The notes under the pieces: generated by a model
The model's database searches: none
What the model saw: only the letters and a program-made list of their open reading frames with translations
What the model was told of the DNA's origin: nothing
Part shown: one piece after another, positions 29,512 through 38,927 of the stretch
Position numbering within the stretch: the first letter of the stretch is position 1
How the letters are laid out: each line of letters opens with the position of its first letter
Translations under genes and position numbers: made by a program
NCBI RefSeq assembly: GCF_020073745.1
Contig: NZ_JAIRAU010000023.1
Location: 1-64,000 of the forward strand
DNA from: Nannocystis pusilla
Lineage (GTDB): Bacteria; Myxococcota_A; Polyangia; Nannocystales; Nannocystaceae
Direction of reading: 5' to 3'
Length of the DNA stretch: 64,000 nt

Positions 29512-31152
29512 ATGCATCGAGCGCTCTGCGAGCTCCTGGTCGCCGGCGTGCTGCTCGGCAGCGGCCAGGCCGCGGCCGCGCCGCCGACGACCTACCGGCA
29601 GGAGGTCGTGGTCGCCGGCTCGCCCTTCCAGGGCGTCCACGGGCTCGTCGTCGACGGCAAGGGGCACCTGCTGGCCAGCAACCTGCTCGGCCAGTCGGTC
29701 CACTCCGTCGATCTGAAGAGCGGCGCGGTGTCCACCCTGGTCGGGCCGCCGCTCGGCGGCGCCGATGACGTGACCCTGGGCCCCGATGGCTCCGTCTACT
29801 GGACCGGGTACTTCTCCGGCCGGCTCATGCGGCGCACGCCCCAGGGCAAGACGCGCGTCATCGCCGACGACCTGCCGGGCCTCAACTCGCTGGCCTTCCG
29901 CGGCGACGGCCGGCTCTACGTCACCCAGCTCGGCCGCGCCGACGCGCTGTGGGAGGTCGACCCGCGCGGCAACAAGAAGCCGAAGCAGATCCTCGCGAAT
30001 CCCGGCTTCCTCAACGGCTTCGAATTCGGTCCCGACGATCGGCTGTACGGCCCGCTCCTGCTCAAGCGGCAGGTCGTGCGGCTGGACGTCGACAGCGGCA
30101 AGATCGACGTCGTCGCCGACGGCTTCGCCATGCCGACGGCGGTCAACTTCGACGCGCGCCGCGAACACCTCTACGTCGTCGACGCGGCGACCGGTGAGCT
30201 GGTGCGCGTGCGCGTGGCCACCGGCGCCAAGGAGGTCGTGGCGAGGTTGCCGACCGGGCTCGACAACCTCGCGCTCGGCCCCGACGACAAGGTGTACGTG
30301 TCGAACATGGTGGACAACGACATCCGCGTGGTCGATCCCGCGGATGGCTCGGTCCGGACGCTGGTCGCGGCGCGCCTCACCGTGCCTGCCGGCCTCGCCG
30401 TCGCGCCCGACGACGCGGACGAGCAATTGTACGTGGCGGATGTCTACGCGCTTCGCCGGGTCGGCGGGCGCGACGGGAAGATCCACCAGACGACCCGCGT
30501 CCTGTCGACGCCGATGGTCTTCCCGATGCAGGTGAGCCTCGGTGCCAGGCACGTGGTGCTCAGCAGCGCGTACCTCGGCAGCCTGCAGGTGCTCGATCGA
30601 GCCACCGGACAGATCTTGCGCACGATCGCCAACACGAACGGCGTCCAGGGCGCGCTCGAGCTGGCCGACGGCACCTTGCTGGTGGCCGAGGCCAGCACGG
30701 GCCGGCTCGTCCGCGTCGACACCTCCGAGCCGCCGAAGACCACCGTGCTGACCGAGGGCCTCAAGGGGCCGGTCGGGCTGGTGGCCGACACGGAGGCCGC
30801 GGAGCCCCGGGTGTACGTCACCGAGGTGCGCTCGGGGCGAGTGACCCGGGTGCGCCTGGCGGACGGAGCGCGGCGCACGGTGGCGAAGGGCCTGCGGGCG
30901 CCCGAGGGCATCGCCCGGCTGCCCGACGGCGGCCTCGTCGTCGCCGAGGTCGGCCGCAAACGACTCGTGCGCATCGACCCGACCAGCGGGCGCTCCGCCG
31001 TGATCGCCGGCGGCTTGCCCATCGGCATGCCCGAGAGCGAGGGCCTGCCGCCGGGCTACGTGCCCACCGGGGTCGCCGTCGGCCGCTCGGGGACCATCTA
31101 TGTGTCGTCCGACATCGAGAGCGCCCTCTACCGATTCGTCCCCGTGCCCTGA
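29512..31152 (+). CDS. Secreted SMP-30/gluconolactonase-like beta-propeller protein
   Basis: This 546-residue protein has a signal peptide (LCELLVAGVLLGSGQAAAA). The mature part is made of repeating blades such as GVHGLVVDGKGHLLASN, LDNLALGPDDKVYVSN and APEGIARLPDGGLVVAEV, as in the SGL/NHL lactonase propellers. Lactone hydrolysis would fit next to a Baeyer-Villiger enzyme, which makes lactones, but catalytic metal ligands were not assigned. The ATG at 29512 has a GGAGG site; an upstream ATG at 29479 overlaps the previous stop and is an alternative. Confidence 0.82.
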   Translation: MHRALCELLVAGVLLGSGQAAAAPPTTYRQEVVVAGSPFQGVHGLVVDGKGHLLASNLLGQSVHSVDLKSGAVSTLVGPPLGGADDVTLGPDGSVYWTGYFSGRLMRRTPQGKTRVIADDLPGLNSLAFRGDGRLYVTQLGRADALWEVDPRGNKKPKQILANPGFLNGFEFGPDDRLYGPLLLKRQVVRLDVDSGKIDVVADGFAMPTAVNFDARREHLYVVDAATGELVRVRVATGAKEVVARLPTGLDNLALGPDDKVYVSNMVDNDIRVVDPADGSVRTLVAARLTVPAGLAVAPDDADEQLYVADVYALRRVGGRDGKIHQTTRVLSTPMVFPMQVSLGARHVVLSSAYLGSLQVLDRATGQILRTIANTNGVQGALELADGTLLVAEASTGRLVRVDTSEPPKTTVLTEGLKGPVGLVADTEAAEPRVYVTEVRSGRVTRVRLADGARRTVAKGLRAPEGIARLPDGGLVVAEVGRKRLVRIDPTSGRSAVIAGGLPIGMPESEGLPPGYVPTGVAVGRSGTIYVSSDIESALYRFVPVP

Positions 31153-31181
31153 GCGCGCGACCCCCTGCCCCACACACGATC

Positions 31182-31889
31182 ATGACCACCGCTTCGACGA
31201 TCGATCCCGCGACCCTGTCGCTGCCCGACGGCGCCTCGCTGTTCACGCGCCTGCGCCTGTCGCTCCGGCTCCTGAAATTGATCAAGGGCGACGAGGGCAA
31301 CCCCGTGTACGGTCAATTGCTCAACGCCTGCCTCGACGGCAACGTCTACGCGTCGCTCGCCCGCGAGCTGCGGGGCAGCGAGGCGTGGCGCCGCATGTTG
31401 TCCGAGCACCCGTCGCTGCAGGCCGGAGATCTGGACCTGGACGCGCTGGAGCGCCTGCCCGAGGGGACGCTCGGACGGGCGTACGCGAGCTACTACCGCG
31501 ACAACAAGATCTCGCCGTTCGCGACGACGCTCGAGCTCAGGAGCGATGTCGACTTCATCGCCAAGCGCTACCGCGAGACGCACGACCTGATGCACGTGCT
31601 GACGGGCTACGGCACCGACGTGATGGGCGAGATGGAGCTGCAGGCGTACGCTCTCGGCAACCTGGGCATCCGGACCGCGCTGCTCATCCTCGCGGTCGGC
31701 ACGCTCGGGCAGCTCAAGGACCGCCACGCGGGCGTCGGCGCGTCCGAGTACCTGCGGCGGGTGCGGGCGGCGTACCGCCGCGGCCGCGCGTCGCCGCATT
31801 TCCTCGACTTCTGGTTCGAGCACCACTGGGACACCCCCGTGGCCATGCTGCGCGCGCGGCTGTGCGCGCCCGCGAAGGGCATGAACTGA
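31182..31889 (+). CDS. COQ4-like protein
   Basis: This 235-residue protein contains the COQ4 signature HDLMHVLTGYGTDVMGE (residues ~134-150), whose His/Asp/Glu residues bind metal in the eukaryotic ubiquinone biosynthesis protein. COQ4 acts on the C1 position of the quinone ring. No other quinone gene is nearby. Here it lies 29 bp after the propeller gene and before a drug-type exporter, so a role on another ring compound in this catabolic or biosynthetic operon is more likely. It has no signal peptide. Confidence 0.85.
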   Translation: MTTASTIDPATLSLPDGASLFTRLRLSLRLLKLIKGDEGNPVYGQLLNACLDGNVYASLARELRGSEAWRRMLSEHPSLQAGDLDLDALERLPEGTLGRAYASYYRDNKISPFATTLELRSDVDFIAKRYRETHDLMHVLTGYGTDVMGEMELQAYALGNLGIRTALLILAVGTLGQLKDRHAGVGASEYLRRVRAAYRRGRASPHFLDFWFEHHWDTPVAMLRARLCAPAKGMN

Positions 31890-31936
31890 GAAACAGCGCA
31901 CACGCGCGACCGACGACGACGCAGCGCGCCGCTGGT

Positions 31937-33391
31937 ATGGGGACGGTCCGCCCGATGCAGCCGCCCGAAGAGCCGCGAGTCGTTCGATTCTGGCCGTTCA
32001 TGTTCGCCCTGTTCGTCGGGTCGTTCATGTCGGTGCTGAGCTCGAGCACGATCACGCTCGCCATCCCCGAGCTGCAGCGGTACTTCGGCGCCGAGCTGTC
32101 GCTGCTGCAGTGGACCCTGACCGGCTTCATGCTCGCCATGGGCACCTGCGCGCCGCTCACCGGCTACCTCGGCGGGCGCTTCAGCTTCAAGGCGCTGTAC
32201 GTGGCCAGCCTGGTCGGCTTCACCCTGGCGTCCGTGCTGTGCGGCCTGGCCTGGGACACGCACTCGCTCGTGGCCTTCCGGTTCGTCCAGGGCGCGTTCA
32301 GCGGCGCCATCATGCCGGCGACCATGACGCTCATCTACCAGCTCCTGCCCCGCGAACGGCAGGCGCTGGCCGCCAGCCTGTGGAGCCTCGCCGCCAGCCT
32401 GGCCCCCGCCTTCGGGCCGACCTTCGCCGGCTGGCTCATCACCCTGGCCGACTGGCGGTGGTTGTTCTTCATCAACGTGCCGCTCGGCCTCGTCGCCGTC
32501 GCCCTGGCCGCGCGGACGATCCCCTCCTACCGCCTGCAGGTCCCGCAGGCGTTCGACCTGCCCGGGCTGCTCACCGTCATCACCGGCACCCTGTCGCTCC
32601 TGATCGCCCTCAGCCAGGGCAGAGACTGGGGCTGGACGAATGTCAGCACCGTGTCCCTGTTCGTCCTCGGGGCCCTGTCGCTGCTCGCCTTCGTCGTCAG
32701 AGAGCTGCGGACGCGCCATCCGCTGCTCGACCTGCGGGTGCTCGCCAACCGCCGCTACCTGGTGACCCTGATCATCTCGTGCATCATCACGATCAGCCTG
32801 TACTCGGGCGCGTTCCTCGTGCCGGTGTTCCTGCAGACGATCCAGGGCGTGACGCCGCTCGAGACCGGCCTCGTCCTCCTCCCGGCGTCCCTCGCCATGG
32901 CGCTGCTGATGCCCGCGGTCGGTCGCATGTACACGCCGCTCGGGCCGCGCGCGCTGATGACGACCGGCGTCCTGATGATCGCAGGCGGCACGTACGCCCT
33001 GAGCCGCTTGACGCTGGAGACGTCCCAGACCTACCTGCTGGCGTGGATGCTGGTGCGCAACGTGGGCATCTCGCTGGCGGTGATGCCGGCCAGCAACGCG
33101 GGCATGGAGGAGATCTCGCGCGAGCTGACGGGGCACGCGTCCTCGATCAGCAACTGGCTGCGCAACGTGTTCGGGGCGTTCTCGATCGCCATCTTCACGG
33201 CGCTCCTGTCCCTCTTCTCGGCCCGCGAGGCCGAGACGCTGGCGCGGCAGGGGATGACGGAGCGCGGCCCCATCGAGGCGCTCTCGCTCGTGGCGGGCAT
33301 CAACGACGTCTACCTGGTCGCCACGATCGTCGCCCTGGTGGCCGTGCCGCTCAGCCTGGGGGTCCGCAAGGCGAACCTCCCCGCGAAGTGA
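31937..33391 (+). CDS. MFS transporter, DHA2 (14-TM) family
   Basis: This 484-residue integral membrane protein has about 14 hydrophobic segments. The motif region GYLGGRFSFKALY (loop 2-3), RFVQGAFSGAIMPATM (motif C region) and DWRWLFFINVPLG match EmrB/QacA-type proton-driven exporters. It is the last gene of the TetR-BVMO operon and probably exports the substrate or product. ATG at 31937; a second ATG at 31955 is possible. It converges on the M23 lipoprotein gene with 21 bp between stops. Confidence 0.92.
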   Translation: MGTVRPMQPPEEPRVVRFWPFMFALFVGSFMSVLSSSTITLAIPELQRYFGAELSLLQWTLTGFMLAMGTCAPLTGYLGGRFSFKALYVASLVGFTLASVLCGLAWDTHSLVAFRFVQGAFSGAIMPATMTLIYQLLPRERQALAASLWSLAASLAPAFGPTFAGWLITLADWRWLFFINVPLGLVAVALAARTIPSYRLQVPQAFDLPGLLTVITGTLSLLIALSQGRDWGWTNVSTVSLFVLGALSLLAFVVRELRTRHPLLDLRVLANRRYLVTLIISCIITISLYSGAFLVPVFLQTIQGVTPLETGLVLLPASLAMALLMPAVGRMYTPLGPRALMTTGVLMIAGGTYALSRLTLETSQTYLLAWMLVRNVGISLAVMPASNAGMEEISRELTGHASSISNWLRNVFGAFSIAIFTALLSLFSAREAETLARQGMTERGPIEALSLVAGINDVYLVATIVALVAVPLSLGVRKANLPAK

Positions 33392-33412
33392 TCGCAGCGC
33401 CGGAGCCGGCCG

Positions 33413-34489
33413 TCACGGGCAGTTCATCGAGGTGACGGTCTGCCCGGTGTCGGGCACGCCGTCGCCGGCGACGTCGGCGAACGCGAGCGCGACCGACTGG
33501 CAATTGGTGGCACCGCAGTTCTCCATGCGCATCGTGTGCGCGTGCGGCCCGGTCGAGTAGCCGGTCGAGCCCGACAGCCCGACGATGTCGCCGCGCGGGA
33601 CGAACTCGCCGTCGACCACGTTCACCGCGTTCAGGTGCTTGTACAACGTCGTCGAGCCGTCGCCGTGCAGCAGGATGACCAGGTTCGCGTACGGGAAGCA
33701 CTCCTCGCCGCCGCCGTCGTAGCAGGCGTCGCCCGGCATCGTCTCGGCGTAGGTGTGCAGGACGATGCCGTCGGCCATCGCCACCATCGGCGTATTGAGC
33801 GGGATCGCAAAGTCGAACGCGTAGGCGGCCTTGCCCTGGTGGCTGTAGTTGCCGAAGTTCCCCTGGCTGATCTTCGCCTGCTTGCCGCACTCGAGCGGCA
33901 ACCAGTAGGCGGCCGGCGGCTCGAGCTGCGGCGCCTCCTCGGTCGTGCACTCGACGTAGGTGGCCAGCACGAAGCCGCTGATGTCGTCCTTGGCGATCTC
34001 GAACCACAGGTCCTCGTCCCCGATCACCTCGCCGTGCACGAGCGAGAGCACGTCGGCGATCGCCCCGGGGACGAGCGCGCCGACCGGCTCGCCCGCGGTC
34101 GACGGCGTCGGCCGGACGTTGAGCGTGTTGCCCGGCATCACCGTGACCTTGACCCGCGGGCAGTCGGGCGGGAGCGGGACCCCGCCGTCGCTGGTGCTGT
34201 CGCCCGACGAGCCGGTCGTCTGCTCTGCGCCGCTCGTGTCCGTCGTGCCGCCGTCGCCGGTCGTCTGCGGGCCGTCGCTGGCGGCCGAGCCGGTGGTGGA
34301 GGTCGGCGAAGCGGAGGTCAGTGAAGTGGAAGTCGGCGAGGCGTCGCCCGTCGACGCGTCGGTCGACACGTCGACCTGGTCGCCGCTCGTGCCCGAGAGC
34401 TCGCCCCACGACTCGTCGCCGGCGCCGCCCGGCGGCGACGCGGAGCAGGAGGCAGCGAGGAGGAAGGCGATCGGTGCACGACGGCGCAT
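33413..34489 (-). CDS. SH3-M23 peptidase-like lipoprotein
   Basis: This 358-residue protein has a signal peptide with lipobox LLAASCS and a low-complexity Ser/Thr/Gly linker (~25-105). A bacterial SH3-like domain (GNTLNVRPTPSTAGEPVGAL) and a C-terminal LytM/M23 fold follow, with the H...D pair (HQGKAAYAFDF) and GPHAH zinc motif. It would cut peptidoglycan cross-bridges or act as an activator if inactive. One usual catalytic His position was not checked further. It is on the opposite strand from both neighbours. Confidence 0.87.
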   Translation of the reverse strand: MRRRAPIAFLLAASCSASPPGGAGDESWGELSGTSGDQVDVSTDASTGDASPTSTSLTSASPTSTTGSAASDGPQTTGDGGTTDTSGAEQTTGSSGDSTSDGGVPLPPDCPRVKVTVMPGNTLNVRPTPSTAGEPVGALVPGAIADVLSLVHGEVIGDEDLWFEIAKDDISGFVLATYVECTTEEAPQLEPPAAYWLPLECGKQAKISQGNFGNYSHQGKAAYAFDFAIPLNTPMVAMADGIVLHTYAETMPGDACYDGGGEECFPYANLVILLHGDGSTTLYKHLNAVNVVDGEFVPRGDIVGLSGSTGYSTGPHAHTMRMENCGATNCQSVALAFADVAGDGVPDTGQTVTSMNCP

Positions 34490-35269
34490 ACTCGCCGAAT
34501 ATCCGATCCAGCGAATGGTTTCAACCTTCCCCGAAGGACAGATCATGACACGACCGCCGGACCTCGCAGCGGGCCCTGCTGTTGCCCGCGCGGCGGCTCC
34601 CCCATCCGGTGGCGTGCGAGCGCGAGCGCACCTGCCCGCACCCCAGCCTGGGGGGCCCTGGCCAGGGCCTCGTCGCCGGTGCCCGCGCGAACGCCACACC
34701 ATCGCCGCGCTCCTCGAGATTTGAGCAGGTCGCGCACGAGCTCCTCGTCACGTCCTCTCTCCCGGCCGGGCATTCCCGCGCTCCGCCGCCATACCTTCGC
34801 CCGGGAGGCCTCATGTGAATAGCGGCACAGCGTGCGCGCCTCCGATCGACCCCGTCCGCGCTGCCATCGCGATCCACAATGTTCGCGGTAACGCGGTTCG
34901 CCACGATCGAGCACGACCTCGCAGCATTTGCACACTCGGCCGCTCTCCGACGCCCAATCGCACGAACGATCACGGTGCTTCGCGAGGGGCAGTCGCCGTC
35001 ACAATCACGGTGTTAATCGTCGGCCAGCTTGGTTGACGGTCTGGGGGGTCGGTGGTAAGGACTCTGGCCAGAAATACGGCAAGATGAGGCGGCGCTCCTT
35101 CGCGCCCCCGAGCACGTTCACAAAGAAAGCTGCGCTACCGCCCGGCGGTCGATGGTTGATTCACCCGACCTGCGGCCCGGAGAGTCTTCGTCGGACTCCC
35201 GTGGAACCGCGGTCGGCGCGTCTCGCCACCGGCGCGCGCCGGCGTCTGATGTCACCCGAGGAAGCGATA
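34490..35269. other. Divergent intergenic region before the borosin-type cluster
   Basis: About 780 bp without a believable gene. It must hold promoters for the M23 gene (minus) and the cluster (plus). The best plus-strand candidate is listed separately. Confidence 0.5.
35033..35061 (+). promoter_or_regulatory. Weak candidate promoter of the borosin-type cluster
   Basis: TTGACG, a 17-nt spacer and TAAGGA, about 210 bp before the first ATG. The -35 is good and the -10 is poor. Confidence 0.3.
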
Positions 35270-36943
35270 ATGGCCATCAACACGGACTGCAAGATCACGA
35301 ACTCGTCAGGCAAGAGCGTCGTCGTGCTCAACGCCGCCAACTCATCGACCAACGTCGCCCAGAACTCGACGCAACAGGGCTATCTGCAGGACCTGACGCT
35401 CCTCACCGGCAAGTCCGGCGGCGCGGTGCTGGCCGACGGCGCGTCCGACACCTTCACGCTGGACGAGACGTACGTCGACGAGAACGGGGACACCAAGACC
35501 TCCTATATCTACGACCTGCTGTTCTCGCAGCCCGATTCGCTGTTCCCTGTCATGGTCGTCGGCGAGTCGTTGAACTTCGACTCGATGAGCTACCCGGACA
35601 TCACGCTGACCGCGGCGGCGGCGGCCAACATGGGCAAGGCCTTCTCGTTCTGCCAGAACATCATGACCTCGCCGACCTCGAAGATGGCCGTGGCGTTCCA
35701 GGAGGCCATGTCCGACGCGCTGCGGCTCAAGACGGTGGCCGCCATCGACCAGGCCATCGCCGCGTTCTTCAATCAGTACGACGCCTTCAAGGGGCTCGAT
35801 TTCCCCAGCTACGTGGCGGTCAGCACCTGGATGCGCGGCTTCGCCTATCTCTGGGGCATGGACGAGAGCGGCAAGGTCGGGCAGACCTACTACGTGTACT
35901 CCGCGCCGGACGCGGGCAAGACCGGCGCGACGTCGGAGGGCACGATCGTGTTCGCCAGGAAGGGCAACGCGCCCTCGCCCGCCGATCCGACCGACCGCCA
36001 GAGCGCGATGACGATCACCCTCAAGTCGACGAGCGGCACCACCACCGCGCTGAAATTCGCCGACGGGCAGGTCATCGACAGCGCCGGCGGGGCCATCGCC
36101 CTCAACTGCTCGTTCGGCTTCAAGGGGACGTTCACCGGCAAGGACACCGACACGACGGCGTGGGCGATCCTGACCGGCACCATGCTCGACAAGCCGGTGA
36201 TAGCGATCCCGATGGCCCCCGACTCGGACTGGGATCAGTTCTGGTCGGGCCTCACCTTCGAGAAGCTCCTGAACTACTTCCTGCAGGCGATGGGCGTGTG
36301 GATGGCGCTCGACTTCCTCAAGCAGAAGCTGACGGCCAAGGAGAAGAAGCTCAACGACGACCGCGCCAACAAGAACGACGGGCGCGACCCCGACGCGCAG
36401 CAGCAGGCCGACGCCGACGAAGCCAGCGACAAGGTCGGCGACGCCGTCGCCACCCAGGATCAGAAGCTCATCGACTCGGCCGACCCCAGCGGCAAGGTCA
36501 AGCTGCCCGAGTCCGACAGCGAATTCAGCCAGGCGGTGAGTGAGGTCCGCCCGCAGGCGAGCGAGGCCTACCAGGCGGTCGCGGAGGACAACATCAACGG
36601 CGCCATCGAGAGCGCCGGCTCGCAGCTCAACGACCTCGCCCAGATCGAGGTCACCCCGGACATCCAGGAGGCCGAGAGCGACCTGGTGGACGCCAAGCAG
36701 AGCCTCTCGGACGGCGATCTCGCGGCCGCCAACAAGAGCCTCGACAGCGTCAACAAGCAGCTGCCCGAGATCGTCGAGAACATGGGCGACCAGGTCAGCG
36801 CCGAGCTCAAACAGCAGGTCGAGGAGGCCGTCGAGGCGCAGGAAGAGGCCTCCGAGATCGCCGACGAGACCAGCGACAACGCCGACGAGGCCGGGAGCGG
36901 CGACGAGACGCCCTTCGAAGACGGCGAGATCCCCGTCGAATGA
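35270..36943 (+). CDS. Cluster protein A of unknown function, with acidic helical tail
   Basis: This 557-residue protein has no signal peptide. Residues ~1-330 form a mixed domain shared with the next gene: FPVMVVGE, YLWGMDES, TYYVYSAPD and LKFADGQV align with FPVKVSVA, YWASNQLY, TYYCYEPPA and LTFADNKL there. A helix (LNYFLQAMGVWMALDFLKQK) leads into ~200 residues of acidic, Gln/Ala-rich coiled-coil-like sequence. A GAGGAAG site precedes the ATG at 35270. It is the first gene of the cluster. No known family is recognised; it could be a scaffold, carrier or substrate of the methyltransferase two genes on. Confidence 0.85.
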   Translation: MAINTDCKITNSSGKSVVVLNAANSSTNVAQNSTQQGYLQDLTLLTGKSGGAVLADGASDTFTLDETYVDENGDTKTSYIYDLLFSQPDSLFPVMVVGESLNFDSMSYPDITLTAAAAANMGKAFSFCQNIMTSPTSKMAVAFQEAMSDALRLKTVAAIDQAIAAFFNQYDAFKGLDFPSYVAVSTWMRGFAYLWGMDESGKVGQTYYVYSAPDAGKTGATSEGTIVFARKGNAPSPADPTDRQSAMTITLKSTSGTTTALKFADGQVIDSAGGAIALNCSFGFKGTFTGKDTDTTAWAILTGTMLDKPVIAIPMAPDSDWDQFWSGLTFEKLLNYFLQAMGVWMALDFLKQKLTAKEKKLNDDRANKNDGRDPDAQQQADADEASDKVGDAVATQDQKLIDSADPSGKVKLPESDSEFSQAVSEVRPQASEAYQAVAEDNINGAIESAGSQLNDLAQIEVTPDIQEAESDLVDAKQSLSDGDLAAANKSLDSVNKQLPEIVENMGDQVSAELKQQVEEAVEAQEEASEIADETSDNADEAGSGDETPFEDGEIPVE

Positions 36944-37051
36944 ACCCCCGGCGCGAGCCGGATGAGGGCGGTGTCTTCACCGCCGCGTATGGAACCTCCG
37001 GTCGTCGCGCGAATCGTACGACCCGGCGCGCTGCGTGAGCCAGGAGCACTC

Positions 37052-38902
37052 ATGACTGCAGACAAGGCCCCTCCCGCCGGTCCTGGACGGCTCCCCGCGC
37101 GCGACGCGGGCACCACCTATCCGATCGACGTCACCAGCACCTGCCCCGACGCGCTCAATGTCTACACGACGACGAGCAAGGCGCCCACGCAGCCTCCCTC
37201 GTCGGATCCGGCCGACTACAAGCAGATCTACACCCTCCTGGGCACCGTCGCGGCCAACGGCGTGGGTCATTTCGCCGCGGACGAGCCGATCGCGCGGGTG
37301 GTGGTGACCCGCCAGTCCGACGAGTTCCCGGTCAAGGTCAGCGTGGCGAACGCGCTGACGCCGGGCTCGGGCTCGATCAGCGTCGCTCCGGCCGACGTCA
37401 CGACGGCCCAGGCCGGCTGGGCCTTCTACCAGACCTTCGTGAGCCAGCCGTTCTCGCCGGTGGCGCTCGAGTTCAGCACCCTGGTGGAGAACACGCCGGT
37501 CACGGGCCTGGTCGCCGCGGCGGCGACGTTCTTCACCCAGAACGGCGCGCCGGGGCTGACCTTCGGCCTGTTCACGGCGCTCGCCTACTGGGCGTCCAAC
37601 CAGCTCTACGCCTTCCCCGGCACCTATTATTGTTATGAGCCGCCGGCCGGCAGCTCGATGGGCTTCATCCTGCCGAAGACGCAGGCGGGCACGTTGAGCA
37701 TCGCCGCCGGCGAGGCCACCTTCGCGCCCGCCGCGGGCGGTTCGACGGCCCTGACCTTCGCCGACAACAAGTTGACGAGCGCCGGCGCCACGACGACGAG
37801 CGGGCTGATGTTGACGGCGATCATCCGCGACCTGTCGTGGGAAGGGAAGCCCGACACGATCGCCTGGGGCTTCGTCGGTACCCTGGATGGTCAGCCCTTC
37901 ATGGCCCAATCCTACCAGGAGCCGGATCTGCCCTGGTATTCGGTCCTGTACGACCTCGTCTATGGCGCGTTCTTCACCGTCCAGCTCGCCATGGCCGCCG
38001 ACGCCGCGATCAACCTGCTCACCTCGATCCCCGGGGGGCTGCAGTGGCTGGGCGAGAACATCGGCAAGCTGGCCGGCAACCTGCGCGACGCGCTGAACAG
38101 CCTGGGCGACAGCGCCGGCCCCGACACGGGCGTCGGTGACGACGCCGACCCGATCAACGTCGACATCGACATCGACGTCGATATCGATGTGGACGTCGAC
38201 GTCGACATCGACATCGACGTCGATGTCGACGTGGACGTGGACATCGACGTCGACGTCGACTTCATCGCCGTGGTCGACGTGGACGTCGATATCGACGTGG
38301 ACATCGACATCGACGTGGTGACGGACAACGACGTCGACACCGACGTCGACGTGGACGTCGACACCGACGTCGACGTGCAGCCGGGCGCGATCTCGAAGCT
38401 CCTGAGCTCGGTGGGCAACTGGATCATGACCAAGGCGCTGCCGACCTTGCTCGAGGGCGTGGCGATCTACGTGGCATTCCAGTCCGCAGGGGCGCTCCTC
38501 AACGCCTGGAAGCAGAAGGACGAGGAGGCGTTCGAGGACCTCCAGCCGCGGCAGACGACGGGCCTCGGTCTGCTGGTCAATTACATGCTCAACGACACGA
38601 TCCCGGCGTCGACCCGCTGGACGACCTTCAGCCAGTACGTGCAGGAGGTGAACGGCGATCCGTCGCCGCTCCAGGTCACGTTGTCGGCGATCCTCCAGGC
38701 CAAGAACAGCCTGGCCGACACCGAGGTGAACGACTGGCGCTGGTCGGACGCCGACAAGGCGCAGGTCGTGGCGTCGATGGCACCGAACACCGGCGCGAAG
38801 GCCTACCTCGCGTTCCAGACCCTCGCCGACGCCACCTTCGAGGGCAAGCCGCTGCCCGTGAAGGTCGGCGCGTCCGTGGCGATGGCCTATCTGAAGGCGT
38901 GA
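37052..38902 (+). CDS. Cluster protein B, paralogue of A with an Asp-Val/Ile tract
   Basis: This 616-residue protein has no signal peptide. The first ~330 residues are homologous to protein A. A hydrophobic region (~300-350) follows. Residues 370-442 (nt 38159-38377) are almost entirely alternating Asp and Val/Ile, broken only by FIAVV and short Thr/Asn variants. The C-terminal ~170 residues are an ordinary helical domain. GGAG precedes the ATG at 37052. Alternating D-V/I sequence would form a strand with one acidic and one hydrophobic face, suited to ion binding or stacking. Its place directly before a peptide N-methyltransferase gene raises the possibility that the tract is modified. The function is unknown. 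Confidence 0.87.
   Translation: MTADKAPPAGPGRLPARDAGTTYPIDVTSTCPDALNVYTTTSKAPTQPPSSDPADYKQIYTLLGTVAANGVGHFAADEPIARVVVTRQSDEFPVKVSVANALTPGSGSISVAPADVTTAQAGWAFYQTFVSQPFSPVALEFSTLVENTPVTGLVAAAATFFTQNGAPGLTFGLFTALAYWASNQLYAFPGTYYCYEPPAGSSMGFILPKTQAGTLSIAAGEATFAPAAGGSTALTFADNKLTSAGATTTSGLMLTAIIRDLSWEGKPDTIAWGFVGTLDGQPFMAQSYQEPDLPWYSVLYDLVYGAFFTVQLAMAADAAINLLTSIPGGLQWLGENIGKLAGNLRDALNSLGDSAGPDTGVGDDADPINVDIDIDVDIDVDVDVDIDIDVDVDVDVDIDVDVDFIAVVDVDVDIDVDIDIDVVTDNDVDTDVDVDVDTDVDVQPGAISKLLSSVGNWIMTKALPTLLEGVAIYVAFQSAGALLNAWKQKDEEAFEDLQPRQTTGLGLLVNYMLNDTIPASTRWTTFSQYVQEVNGDPSPLQVTLSAILQAKNSLADTEVNDWRWSDADKAQVVASMAPNTGAKAYLAFQTLADATFEGKPLPVKVGASVAMAYLKA
38159..38377 (+). repeat. Period-6 coding repeat (Asp-Val/Ile codons)
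   Basis: GAC/GAT alternates with GTC/GTG/ATC over 219 bp. Synonymous codons vary (GTC, GTG, GAT, ATC), so the protein pattern seems to be under selection rather than being a fresh microsatellite. Confidence 0.85.
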
Positions 38903-38927
38903 GCGCCAGCAAACGCGAAGGAATGTC

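Noticed and set aside
38159..38377. CRISPR-like or microsatellite repeat
   Set aside because: It lacks spacers, is in frame and uses mixed synonymous codons, so it is coding.
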